Source: Tenacibaculum ovolyticum DSM 18103 (GTDB lineage: Bacteria > Bacteroidota > Bacteroidia > Flavobacteriales > Flavobacteriaceae). Taken from it: a stretch of DNA of 64,000 bases. The DNA lies in assembly GCF_000430545.1 (NCBI RefSeq), contig NZ_AUMF01000020.1, positions 1 through 64,000 on the forward strand. Direction: 5' to 3'. The translations under genes and the position numbers were made by a program. Below are positions 1 to 8,512 of this stretch, one piece after another (position 1 is the first letter of the stretch; each line of letters begins with the position of its first letter). The notes below the pieces were generated by a model that saw only the letters and a list, made by a program, of their open reading frames with translations, was not told the origin of the DNA and did not search any database.

Positions 1-32
1 TATTACTAATAACCCATAGGCTTATGTATAGT

Positions 33-52
33 TCCCGACCTTCGGGTCGGGA
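33..52 (+). other. UUCG-capped hairpin in the 23S-5S spacer
   Basis: An 8-bp perfect stem (tcccgacc / ggtcggga) is closed by a TTCG tetraloop. It lies about 75 bases before the 5S gene, so it falls in the spacer between 23S and 5S rRNA. Its role is probably pre-rRNA folding or processing, which is an inference. No recognisable 23S sequence is left in positions 1-127. Confidence 0.6.
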
Positions 53-127
53 CGCAAACTCTTTTGATAATTTACGATATGATTTTACTAATATGTTAAC
101 TTATACAGTTGAAATATACTGAACGAT

Positions 128-238
128 TTAAGGTGATTATCGCAATGGGGCTCACCTCTTTCCATCCCGAACAGAGAAGTTAAGCCCATTTGCGCCGATG
201 GTACTGCCAATGGTGGGAGAGTAGGTCGTTGCCTTTCT
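128..238 (+). rRNA. rrf: 5S ribosomal RNA
   Basis: This is the last gene of an rRNA operon whose 16S and 23S genes lie to the left of the window. The core around 161-190 has the conserved loop containing CCGAACAGAGAAGTTAAGCC, followed by GATGGTACTGC and GGTGGGAGAGTAGGTCG. The ends aagg (130-133) and cctt (232-235) pair to form helix I. The exact ends are estimated from that helix. A Rho-independent terminator follows at once. Confidence 0.95.
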
Positions 239-242
239 TTTA

Positions 243-278
243 AACCTCAATCTATAACTAGATTGAGGTTTTTTTTTG
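243..278 (+). terminator. Rho-independent terminator of the rRNA operon
   Basis: The stem aaacctcaatct / agattgaggttt has a 6-base loop and runs into a tract of T. It ends the transcript directly after 5S rRNA. Confidence 0.9.
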
Positions 279-588
279 CGCTAAACTGAAATGAAAACAA
301 ACAATTAGTATTGAATAAAACTACCAATCTAACTTGGGGTATGAGAATGCTGTTTTAATAAGAGTAGAATTTATAAGAATATGTTATTAAGGAACTTTAC
401 TAATGTAATTTAAGAGTTGTACTTTGATTCAAATAAGAAGAATTAGATACCTTTACAGTATTAAATTTATTTTTTGATAACTTAACTTATTCTTTAATTA
501 AACTAAGCATAGTAATTCGTAAAATCAATGAATAGTTTATTTTACCTAAGTTATTTTTCAGCAAAGGTTTTTTAACTTATAAATCTAA
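279..588. other. Non-coding gap between the rRNA operon and the next gene
   Basis: This is about 310 bases of AT-rich DNA between the 5S terminator and the 3' end of a gene on the opposite strand. I see no ORF of useful length, no tRNA fold, no strong inverted repeat and no convincing promoter. Confidence 0.6.
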
Positions 589-1149
589 TTATTGTTTCTT
601 TTTCACTCCATTTTCTATTTTATATTCATAAATTATTATTTCTGAACTAAAATCAAAAGAAAATAATTTTTGATAAATTTGAATACATGCTAAATCATAA
701 GTTTCATTGAATATTGGTTTAGAAATAGAGCAATAACCTTTTTCACAATTAATTTCAATCCATTTCCAAAATTTACGTTTAGATTTTAATTCATTGTATT
801 GCTTTTCCGTTATGACTTTTTTGTTCAGAGTTGCTCTTTTTATTATTTTAAAATCATTGAAAAAATCTGCTTGATTCTTAAGATGTAAGCTGTCTTTTAT
901 ATTAAGATATTGGTTAGCTTTTTCTACAATATCAAAAAAATTAGAACTTGTAAATGGTTTTCGACTTTCAGAAATACAACTTGAAGATAGATAAGAATCG
1001 TTTTTATCTATTAGAATTTGAGTAATTAATTCAGAAGTCTTTTTTAAATCTAAATCAATATTTTTCTTTGTTTCAATTTTAGATTTGTTTTTACAGCTTA
1101 AAGTCAGAATTATAACTAATGATAATATGTAGGACTTCGTCTTTTTCAA
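589..1149 (-). CDS. Hypothetical lipoprotein
   Basis: This is a 186-residue protein of unknown function. The N-terminus MKKTKSYILSLVIILTLSC is a lipoprotein signal with a lipobox ending at Cys19, so it should be exported and lipid-anchored. The mature part is rich in Lys, Ile and Ser with no domain I can name. The start codon is TTG, and an in-frame stop two codons upstream rules out an earlier start. It stands alone: its 3' end faces the gap after the rRNA operon, and the RNA methyltransferase gene behind it is about 20 bases away in the same direction, so the two may share a transcript. Confidence 0.7.
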   Translation of the reverse strand: MKKTKSYILSLVIILTLSCKNKSKIETKKNIDLDLKKTSELITQILIDKNDSYLSSSCISESRKPFTSSNFFDIVEKANQYLNIKDSLHLKNQADFFNDFKIIKRATLNKKVITEKQYNELKSKRKFWKWIEINCEKGYCSISKPIFNETYDLACIQIYQKLFSFDFSSEIIIYEYKIENGVKKKQ

Positions 1150-1171
1150 ATGTTACGCTAAAGTTAATTAT

Positions 1172-1969
1172 TTAAACCTTAAACTCTCGTTGTCTTTTGG
1201 CTTCAAAAGTTAAAATTGCAGCAGCTACAGAAACATTCATTGAATCTATTTGCCCTTGCATAGGTATGTTAATGTTTTGTGTTGCTTTATCTCTCCAAAT
1301 TTGTGTTAAACCTGTTGCTTCTGTACCAACAACTAATGCAGTTGGTTGAGTATAGTCATTTTTATGGTATTCGTTTGAGTTTTGTAATGTAGCACTATAA
1401 ATGTTAATGTTATTTTCTTGTAAGAATTCAATAATTTCTTCAGAAGTACCAATACCAATTTGGTTGGTAAAAAGACAACCAACACTCGAACGAACAATAT
1501 TAGGGTTAAACAAATCTGTTTTTGGGTTTGCTATAAAAACAGCATCAACATTAGCAGCATCGGCAGTACGAAGCATTGCACCAATGTTACCTGGTTTTTC
1601 AATTGCTTCCAACACTAATACAAGTGGAGTAGTGGTATTAAATTTTATTGTATCTAAACTAAAACTTTTAGTTTTTACCACAGCTATTACACCTTCGGTA
1701 GTATCGCGATAAGCTATTTTTTTATAAATTTCTTTTGTAATTTCAATACAATTTTCGGTATGTTTTGTCAGTTCTTTTAGGCTTTCATCAGAAAACATAT
1801 TGGCAACAAATAAAAGGCTTTCTATTTGATAATTACCTTTAATAACTAACGAAATTTCACGTTTCCCTTCTACTAAAAAGAGTCCTTTCTTTTTTCGTTC
1901 ACGAGATTTATCTTGTAGTTTTAATAAATCTTTAATAAAAGGATTCTGTATGCTGCTAATCTGTTTCAT
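1172..1969 (-). CDS. TrmH/SpoU-family RNA 2'-O-methyltransferase
   Basis: It probably methylates a ribose 2'-OH in rRNA or tRNA using S-adenosylmethionine. Residues about 1-100 form the SpoU substrate-binding domain (QNPFIKDLLKLQDK, then FLVEGKREI). The C-terminal half is the knotted SPOUT domain, with all three motifs: EAIEKPGNIGAMLRTADA, VVGTEATGL and IPMQGQIDSMNVSVAAAI. The reading frame extends to a TTG at 1987, but I chose the ATG at 1969 (MKQISSIQNPF). That start matches the family, and the six extra codons lie inside a terminator-like palindrome. Length is 265 residues, normal for the family. The exact target nucleotide cannot be told from sequence. Confidence 0.93.
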   Translation of the reverse strand: MKQISSIQNPFIKDLLKLQDKSRERKKKGLFLVEGKREISLVIKGNYQIESLLFVANMFSDESLKELTKHTENCIEITKEIYKKIAYRDTTEGVIAVVKTKSFSLDTIKFNTTTPLVLVLEAIEKPGNIGAMLRTADAANVDAVFIANPKTDLFNPNIVRSSVGCLFTNQIGIGTSEEIIEFLQENNINIYSATLQNSNEYHKNDYTQPTALVVGTEATGLTQIWRDKATQNINIPMQGQIDSMNVSVAAAILTFEAKRQREFKV

Positions 1970-1975
1970 AACGAC

Positions 1976-2001
1976 AAAAATACCCAATATTGGGTATTTT
2001 T
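1976..2001. terminator. Perfect 26-bp palindrome, bidirectional terminator candidate
   Basis: The sequence aaaaatacccaat / attgggtattttt is fully self-complementary, with A and T runs at the ends, so it can act on either strand. On the minus strand it lies between the amidohydrolase gene and the RNA methyltransferase start, only 6 bases before the ATG at 1969. It could end the upstream transcript or form a hairpin in the methyltransferase leader. Confidence 0.55.
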
Positions 2002-2066
2002 GAGGCTATTTATAAAACTATTGTAAAATTGAATTATAATTATTGTTTTAGATACACGATAAACAA

Positions 2067-2104
2067 CGTTATTACGATGAATTTCACTTTGTTCGGAATG
2101 ACGA
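2067..2104. repeat. REP-like imperfect palindrome
   Basis: The outer arms cgttatt (2067-2073) and aatgacg can pair with one G-U, and the inner gaattt / tgttc arms can partly pair. The wording ttcactttgttcggaatgacg resembles a palindromic intergenic repeat that I recall from many Flavobacteria. I see only one copy in this window, so the repeat status is an inference. Confidence 0.3.
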
Positions 2105-2123
2105 ATTTTATAATGTTTCTTTT

Positions 2124-3425
2124 TTATTGTTGATTTTTATACTTGTTAGCATAACGTTTCCATAATTTTGTTTGGTGAGATTCTAAGCTAATTTTTCTAC
2201 CTTGTATAAAAGCATTTGATAAAATATTAGTTCGCATATCTAAAGCATCACCTTCAGAAATAAATAAGGTAGCATCTTTACCAACTTCTAAAGTACCTAC
2301 TTCAGCATCAACACCTAAAATTTTTGCATTATTCTGTGTAATTAACTGTAGCGCTTTTTCTTTACCTAAGCCATAAGCAGCATAAGTACCTGCATAAAAA
2401 GGTAAATTACGAGCATTCATACGTTCCATTTCTCCTTCCATACCTAAACCAATTAAGATTCCTGCGTCTGATAGTATTTTAGCAGCACGAAAAGGTAAAT
2501 CATAATCAGTATCTTCTCCATCTGGTAAGCGGTGGGCGCGTTCTAAAATTACAGGAATATTGTTTTCTTTTAATAAATCGGCAACTTTATCTGCTTCTTG
2601 CCCATGAACAATAACCATATTTTTAACACCTACTTTTTTTAAGGTATTTACAGCATCAGTAATTGCTTTTTTACCACTTACATGAATAAACAATTTTTGT
2701 GATCCGTTTAAAACTCCTTGTAAAGCTTCATAAGGTAAAATTTTAGGTAATTTATTGCTAGCCAAATAGGTTTTAGCATTGTTAATGTACTTTGTAATTT
2801 TATGAATACTTTTCTGGTAGTTCTTATTTGGTTTTAACCCAGGGTCTTCTCCAAGCCACCATCGACCATTACTAAAGTTACTTGGCCAATTCATATGAAC
2901 GCCATCATCTGTTCTTATACTAGCGTCTTCCCAGTTCCAAGCATCAAACTGTACTACAGAAGATGTTCCTGAAATAACACCACCACGTGGAGTAATTTGC
3001 GCCATTAAAACTCCATTTGGTCTCATGCTTTCAATTACTTTACTCTCAGTATTATAAGCTATAATACTTCTAATATGGGGTATCATAGCACCAACTTCAT
3101 CAAAATCTCTTGTAGCTCTTACCGCATCTATTTCAGCTAAACCTAATGAGCTGTTAGCTGCAATAAAACCAGGATACACATGTTTACCCTTCGCATTGAT
3201 AATGGTTCCGCTACGAGCAATTCTCATCATTGCACTACCAACGAAAGTTATTTTTCCGTTAGAAAACATAATCAAAGAGTTTTCAATTACTTGTCCGTTT
3301 CCTAAATGCGCTGTTGCACCTTCAATACTATAATCTTGTGTTTGTTTTGGTGCTGGTGTTTGTTGTGCTAGTATATTTCCTAAGAATAAGAAACATAATA
3401 AACTATATATTACTTTAATTTTCAT
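2124..3425 (-). CDS. Secreted amidohydrolase-fold protein lacking metal ligands
   Basis: This is a 433-residue protein starting at the ATG at 3425, with signal peptide MKIKVIYSLLCFLFLGNILAQ. The frame extends upstream to 3506, but that extension overlaps the preceding gene and precedes the signal peptide. It has the amidohydrolase layout: an N-terminal beta-sandwich half (IIN.KGKHVYPGF), a TIM-barrel middle, and the C-terminal return (LGVDAEVGTLEVGKDATLFI). The HxH motif expected after YPGF is replaced by AANSS, and the late Asp motif by GLGMEGE, so it is probably not a standard metal hydrolase. It follows the larger amidohydrolase gene after 19 bases, so the two are likely co-transcribed partners in the periplasm or at the outer membrane. 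Its substrate is unknown. Confidence 0.85.
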   Translation of the reverse strand: MKIKVIYSLLCFLFLGNILAQQTPAPKQTQDYSIEGATAHLGNGQVIENSLIMFSNGKITFVGSAMMRIARSGTIINAKGKHVYPGFIAANSSLGLAEIDAVRATRDFDEVGAMIPHIRSIIAYNTESKVIESMRPNGVLMAQITPRGGVISGTSSVVQFDAWNWEDASIRTDDGVHMNWPSNFSNGRWWLGEDPGLKPNKNYQKSIHKITKYINNAKTYLASNKLPKILPYEALQGVLNGSQKLFIHVSGKKAITDAVNTLKKVGVKNMVIVHGQEADKVADLLKENNIPVILERAHRLPDGEDTDYDLPFRAAKILSDAGILIGLGMEGEMERMNARNLPFYAGTYAAYGLGKEKALQLITQNNAKILGVDAEVGTLEVGKDATLFISEGDALDMRTNILSNAFIQGRKISLESHQTKLWKRYANKYKNQQ

Positions 3426-3444
3426 GTTTATTGTTTTTATGTTC

Positions 3445-6387
3445 TTATTCTGTATCACAGTGAAATAATTTTTTAACTTTCTTAACAGGTGCTTGTGTTT
3501 TTGCACCTTTTAACTTTTCTTGCAACATCATGTTAATTAATTTTGCACGTTCAGTTTTAATAGTTTTACGTTTTTCTTTATCCTTTTTAATATCAAAATA
3601 AAGTGTACCATCAATAATTGTTTTTTCTGCTTTAGAGTATATTGATAATGGATTTCCGTTCCATAAAACAACATCAGCATCTTTACCAACTTTAATACTA
3701 CCTGTACGATTGTTTAAGTGTAATAATTTAGCTGGGTTTATGGTTACTGTAGCCCATGCATCTTGCTCAGATAGTCCACCATATTTAATTAATTTAGCAG
3801 CTTCTTGGTTTAAACGCCTAGACATTTCTGCATCATCAGAATTTATAGCAACTGTAATTCCTTGATTGTGCATAATAGCAGCATTGTAAGGTATTGCATC
3901 GTTTACTTCGTATTTGTATGCCCACCAATCTGCAAAAGTAGAACCACCAACTCCGTGCTTCTTCATTTTATCAGCAACTTTATAACCTTCTAAAATATGA
4001 GTAAACGTATTAATATTAAAGTTGAATTGTTCAGCAACTTTCATTAACATATTAATTTCTGATTGGACATAAGAGTGACAAGAAATAAAACGTTCTTTAT
4101 TTATAATTTCTGCTAAAGTCTCTAACTCTATATCTTTACGATAAGGCTGTCCGCTTTTCTTTTTAGCATCGTATTCTTTTGCTCTTTGAAAATAGTCAAT
4201 ATAAACTTGTTCAACTCCCATACGAGTCTGTGGAAAACGAACTGTTTGTAAATCTCCCCAGTTGGCTTGCTTTACATTTTCTCCTAAAGCAAATTTTATA
4301 AACTTAGGAGTGTTTTTATAAATCATTCCATTAGCGTTTTCCCCCCATTTTAATTTAATAATAGCAGAGCGTCCACCGATAGGATTTGCAGAACCGTGTA
4401 GTATTTGAATAGAAGTAACACCTCCTGCTAAATTTCGATATATATTAATATCATCAGGATTTACAACATCTTCAATAGTTACTTCAGCTGTAGAATTATG
4501 ACCTGCTTCGTTTACAGCAGAAGTTGCAATATGTGAATGTTCATCTACAATACCAGCAGTAAGGTATTTACCAGTTCCGTCAATAATTTTTGCACCACGA
4601 CTAGCAATGTTTTTTCCTATTTTAAATATTTTTCCATCTTTTATAAAAACATCAGTATTGGTTAATATTTTTCCATTTTCAGATGTCCATACCGTTGCAT
4701 TTTTTATCAAAATGTTTTCTTGGCGTAATTTCGTATAATTACCATATCCAATATTCGGATAAGAAACGGCAACTATTTCAGGTGCTTTATGTTTCTTAAC
4801 GTCTTTTTTCTTTTTGTTTTCTTTTTTATCTTTAAGAATAGCTGTCCAGTTAGTTTCATCACCGTTATTATTTGTAGCAGTACCTTTTAAGTTTTTGGTT
4901 TCAACTACAGCTGATAAACGAGAAAACTTATCACCATCTCTTAAAGTAATAGTAACCCAATTATCCTTAAAAGAGAATTTTGAACTTATTTTTTTATCTC
5001 CTTTTTTTATAGAAGCTTTTTGTTTTGTTCCTTTACCACTAATAATCATTGTATAGCTTTCTCCATTAACAGCTAAAGTATATTCACCTGAAAGGTTTTT
5101 AATATTAATAGGATTTACTACATTTTTATCACCTTGGACCCAGTTTTCATGTAGTGTAGTGTTTTTATCAAAAATGTCTCCAGAAGTAATTAAAAAATTA
5201 GCGTAGCTGCCTTTATTTAAGTTTCCGATCTTATCGTTTTTTAAAATTTTTGAAGGTATACTAGTTAAAGCTTTTAGGGCAGTAGTTTTGTTTAATCCGA
5301 ATTTAATAGCCTTTTGTAAGTTAGTTGTAAATTCGTTTGTTTTTTTTAGTTTAAAAGTGGTTAATGCAAATGGGATGTTGTTTTTTGCCAATGCTGCTGG
5401 GTTGGCAGGTTCTTGGTTCCATTTGCGCATATCACTCAATGCAATTTTTTCAGCTAAAAAAGCATTACTTACGTCGTATGCCTTTCTAAAGTTTATTGGA
5501 ATAATAAAAGTAGCGTTGGTCTTTTTAATATCATTAATACGTTCATATTCGTTACCACCACCTACAATTGTATATTGAATACCAAATTCGTCACCAACCT
5601 TATCTGCACGTAAACCATCTAAATAACTACCTGCTCTAAATATTTGAGGAAGCTCTTTTTTATCATTTAAAGCTTGTAACGCTAAATCGGTATTTTTAAT
5701 ATTACCTTTTGCATACCAATCGGCATCTAAATAAGTTTGTCTTAGTAAAGCCATAGCACCCATACGAGAAGTAGGGTAGGACTGACGTGTTTTTTTACTT
5801 TTACTAAAAGAAAGGTAGTTAGCAGATTGTTTATTTAAAATTCTATAAGCATCAGATGAAGTAGTATTTAAAGCTACTAAAACACCATTACCTTGCATGA
5901 TACCATCGTCTAAACGTGTATTTACGACACCAAAACCTAGGTTCACTAACTCTTTTGCTTTTTTAGAATCGAATTTAAAGTTATTAAAAGCATTTGCATC
6001 TGGTCTAATATGATCGTTCCAGTAATACCCTTTACGATTAGCGTCATATTGTGGACGTTTACCACGACCACTTTCTCTTTTAGGAGTTGCTACACCAAAA
6101 GTAGTATATGTATCAATAAAAGAAGGGTAAATTGTTTTTCCAGCTAAATTAATTACTTCAGCTTCCTTCGGAATATTAATTGACTTACCAATATTTAAAA
6201 CTTTACCATCTTTAATAAGTAATGTTCCTTTTTTTATAATATTGGTTGGTGTAACATAAATTTTAGCATTGGTAAATGCAAATAATTTATTATTCGATGT
6301 TTTTACCCCTGTATTACTAGGGAAATATTCTTGTGCATACGTAGTTGAAATGCACAAGAATACGAGTAGTATTAGTATTTTTTTCAT
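3445..6387 (-). CDS. Secreted tandem amidohydrolase, one active and one degenerate domain
   Basis: This is a 980-residue exported protein with signal peptide MKKILILLVFLCISTTYAQ. Residues about 35-435 form a first amidohydrolase-like domain in which the metal HxH is missing (YPSFIDTYTTFG). Residues about 440-525 form a beta-rich insert, followed by a Lys-rich linker. Residues about 555-950 form a second domain with intact ligands: DEHSHIA (HxH), ISCHSY, FTHILEGYK and INSDDAEM. The second domain should bind metal and hydrolyse C-N or similar bonds. The substrate is not evident, and imidazolonepropionase-like or dipeptidase-like activity is possible. The 3' end is 19 bases before the next amidohydrolase gene, giving three domains in two genes of which only one has full metal ligands. 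Confidence 0.87.
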   Translation of the reverse strand: MKKILILLVFLCISTTYAQEYFPSNTGVKTSNNKLFAFTNAKIYVTPTNIIKKGTLLIKDGKVLNIGKSINIPKEAEVINLAGKTIYPSFIDTYTTFGVATPKRESGRGKRPQYDANRKGYYWNDHIRPDANAFNNFKFDSKKAKELVNLGFGVVNTRLDDGIMQGNGVLVALNTTSSDAYRILNKQSANYLSFSKSKKTRQSYPTSRMGAMALLRQTYLDADWYAKGNIKNTDLALQALNDKKELPQIFRAGSYLDGLRADKVGDEFGIQYTIVGGGNEYERINDIKKTNATFIIPINFRKAYDVSNAFLAEKIALSDMRKWNQEPANPAALAKNNIPFALTTFKLKKTNEFTTNLQKAIKFGLNKTTALKALTSIPSKILKNDKIGNLNKGSYANFLITSGDIFDKNTTLHENWVQGDKNVVNPINIKNLSGEYTLAVNGESYTMIISGKGTKQKASIKKGDKKISSKFSFKDNWVTITLRDGDKFSRLSAVVETKNLKGTATNNNGDETNWTAILKDKKENKKKKDVKKHKAPEIVAVSYPNIGYGNYTKLRQENILIKNATVWTSENGKILTNTDVFIKDGKIFKIGKNIASRGAKIIDGTGKYLTAGIVDEHSHIATSAVNEAGHNSTAEVTIEDVVNPDDINIYRNLAGGVTSIQILHGSANPIGGRSAIIKLKWGENANGMIYKNTPKFIKFALGENVKQANWGDLQTVRFPQTRMGVEQVYIDYFQRAKEYDAKKKSGQPYRKDIELETLAEIINKERFISCHSYVQSEINMLMKVAEQFNFNINTFTHILEGYKVADKMKKHGVGGSTFADWWAYKYEVNDAIPYNAAIMHNQGITVAINSDDAEMSRRLNQEAAKLIKYGGLSEQDAWATVTINPAKLLHLNNRTGSIKVGKDADVVLWNGNPLSIYSKAEKTIIDGTLYFDIKKDKEKRKTIKTERAKLINMMLQEKLKGAKTQAPVKKVKKLFHCDTE

Positions 6388-6462
6388 TGAATATTTAGTT
6401 AGTTATGTGATAAAGGTATTTATTTAAAATAAAGTAAATACCGTTTTAACAAATAATTAAGA

Positions 6463-7506
6463 TTAGTTTAAGACTAATTTTCCGATTTTTTGATGACCAG
6501 ATAACCAAGCAGTATTTTTATTTACAAACTGAATTGCATAATAAGAATCGTTATTTACTTTTTTCCAAGTATGTCCACCATCATTTGAAAAAGAGACTCC
6601 TGTTTTTCCAACTGCAAAAATTTCTTTTCCATTTGTATCTGGTACATATTGTACACAACTCTTATAATTAGGGTTTTGATTGTCTGCTACTAGTGTCCAA
6701 GTTTTACCACCATCAGAAGTTATACCTTTGTTAGCGCAGTTATCATTTGGTTTCGAATAATCTCCACCAATAGCATATCCGTTATTTTCATCATAAAAAT
6801 CTATAGAATAGATTCCTTGAGGACCATTACCTTGAATAAAAGGCGTGTTATAAATTTCCCAAGTATTTCCATAATTTGTAGATTTTAATATCCTTGCTTC
6901 GGTACCCCCAGATGCAATCCATACCGTTTTATTATAAATAGCAATATTGGTGTTGCTTGCAGCAAAGAAGGCTTCACCTTCTTTAAATTTTGGTAATTTA
7001 GAGCAAGGTAGTTTTGTCCAGTTTTTACCACCATTAGAAGTTAAAATCAAAGACGGACAATCATCAGTAGGGTCACCTACTGCAATACCGTGTTTGCCAT
7101 CAGCAAAAAATTTCATAGAGTCATAAAAAACTTTTTCATGTTTTTCTGTATAAACAATAGTTTCATTATCTAAATTTATATTATATAATAAGGCAGGGTT
7201 TGCAATTGATAAAGCAAAAACACCATTATTATTCATGGCAATACTTCTAAAATGAGGAGTAATAGAGTCGTTATATTTTAGGTATTTTGTTTTCCAAGTT
7301 TTACCACCGTCTTTAGTTGTACCAATATCTCCTTTTGATCCAGCAAAAATCAATTCGTTTTCACTGATTGCTTTTATTGCACGAATGCTGGTACTGTCTT
7401 TTTTAAACTCAGTAATTTTAATGGTTTTAAAGTTTCGAACGGTGTGTTCTTTTTTACAAGAAAAAATAAACAACGTAATTAAAAATAAGATTGAAAAGTG
7501 CTTCAT
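6463..7506 (-). CDS. Asp-box (BNR-type) beta-propeller lipoprotein
   Basis: This is a 347-residue lipoprotein (MKHFSILFLITLFIFSC, Cys17 as lipid site). The mature part carries five Asp-box motifs of the S/T-x-D-G-G-x-T-W type: TTKDGGKTW, LTSNGGKNW, KSTNYGNTW, ITSDGGKTW and FSNDGGHTW. This spacing is typical of a beta-propeller related to the photosystem II assembly factor HCF136/Ycf48 group, which is often labelled oxidoreductase in Flavobacteria. There is no sialidase active-site arginine triad that I can recognise. A role in surface binding or protein assembly is a guess. It is divergent from the patatin gene, with about 50 bases between them. Confidence 0.8.
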   Translation of the reverse strand: MKHFSILFLITLFIFSCKKEHTVRNFKTIKITEFKKDSTSIRAIKAISENELIFAGSKGDIGTTKDGGKTWKTKYLKYNDSITPHFRSIAMNNNGVFALSIANPALLYNINLDNETIVYTEKHEKVFYDSMKFFADGKHGIAVGDPTDDCPSLILTSNGGKNWTKLPCSKLPKFKEGEAFFAASNTNIAIYNKTVWIASGGTEARILKSTNYGNTWEIYNTPFIQGNGPQGIYSIDFYDENNGYAIGGDYSKPNDNCANKGITSDGGKTWTLVADNQNPNYKSCVQYVPDTNGKEIFAVGKTGVSFSNDGGHTWKKVNNDSYYAIQFVNKNTAWLSGHQKIGKLVLN

Positions 7507-7555
7507 TTTTTTGATATTTTTACAAAACTAAAAATAGATAAATCAATTTGATTAT

Positions 7556-8509
7556 ATGAAAAAAGCATTGGTAATTTCTGGAGGAGGAAGTAAAGGAGCG
7601 TTTGCGGGAGGTGTAGTTGAATATTTGATGAAAAAAAAGAAGAAAGATTATGATTTATTTTTAGGAACTTCTACAGGAAGTTTAATGGTTTCTCATTTAG
7701 CGTTAAAGAAATTAGATTCTTTAAAAGAGTTATATACCAATGTTAACCAGAATTCTATTTTCAGCAATAGTCCTTTTAAAATTAAAAAGGTTCATGGAGA
7801 AAAGGTAATTTCTATTCGTCATATGAATACGCTTTGGAATTTTTTAAATGGAAGAAAAACTTTTGGAGAGAGCAAAAACCTTAGAAAGCTTATAAAGAAA
7901 AATGTAACTCGCGAAATGTATGATGAAATTAGAGAAAACAACAAAGAGGTTGTTGTAACTGTTTCTAACTTAACTGCAAATAAGATTGAATACAAATCAA
8001 TATCTGAATGCAGTTATGAAGATTTTTGTGATTGGATTTGGGGTTCATGTAATTATGTGCCTTTTATGAGTTTGTTAGAAAAAAATAATTGTCAGTATGC
8101 TGATGGTGGTTTTGGAAGTTTAATACCTATTAGAGAAGCTATTTTAAGAGGAGCGAAAGAGATCGATGCTATTATTTTAGAAACTGAAGTTACTCAGATT
8201 AATAGAATACCTGCAAAAAACCCGTTTACATTAATGTTAGATGTTTTTGATTTTATGCTAGAAAATGTAGAGCGCCATAATATTACAATAGGTAAGTTAT
8301 CTGCTAAACATCATGATGTAAAGTTAAATTTATATTATACCCCCACTGTTTTAACAACAAATACATTGGTTTTTGAAAAAGAAAAAATGAAAAAGTGGTG
8401 GAAATCTGGTTATAAATATGCTAAAAAATTAGATGATGAGAAAATGAGTCAATTTAGACCTGAAATGATAGAAAATGAAGAAATAGAAGAAGGTTTAGAT
8501 AATGCCTAA
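7556..8509 (+). CDS. Patatin-like phospholipase
   Basis: This is a 317-residue cytoplasmic lipid acyl hydrolase of the bacterial patatin family. It has the oxyanion loop SGGGSKGAFAGG (residues 8-19), the nucleophile elbow GTSTG with Ser at about residue 41, and the catalytic Asp in DGG (YADGGFGS, about 182). This is the Ser-Asp dyad of patatins. There is no signal peptide. The stop is 3 bases before the next gene, so it is in an operon with the DUF72 protein. The C-terminus is acidic. The substrate, probably a phospholipid or other acyl ester, is known only for the family. Confidence 0.9.
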   Translation: MKKALVISGGGSKGAFAGGVVEYLMKKKKKDYDLFLGTSTGSLMVSHLALKKLDSLKELYTNVNQNSIFSNSPFKIKKVHGEKVISIRHMNTLWNFLNGRKTFGESKNLRKLIKKNVTREMYDEIRENNKEVVVTVSNLTANKIEYKSISECSYEDFCDWIWGSCNYVPFMSLLEKNNCQYADGGFGSLIPIREAILRGAKEIDAIILETEVTQINRIPAKNPFTLMLDVFDFMLENVERHNITIGKLSAKHHDVKLNLYYTPTVLTTNTLVFEKEKMKKWWKSGYKYAKKLDDEKMSQFRPEMIENEEIEEGLDNA

Positions 8510-8512
8510 TTT

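Noticed and set aside
1..127. 3' end of 23S rRNA at the left edge
   Set aside because: I could not recognise any conserved 23S 3'-terminal sequence. The stretch looks like spacer only.
1172..1987. Longer form of the RNA methyltransferase starting at 1987
   Set aside because: It would start with TTG inside a perfect palindrome, and the family begins at the ATG at 1969.
2124..3506. Longer form of the amidohydrolase-fold protein starting at 3506
   Set aside because: The extra 27 residues overlap the upstream gene in another frame and would bury the signal peptide.
4814..5578. Antisense frames of 80 and 96 codons inside the large amidohydrolase gene
   Set aside because: They are shadows of the coding strand with hydrophobic low-information translations. 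The same applies to the opposite-strand frames within priA, hutI, the TonB receptors and the ABC operon.
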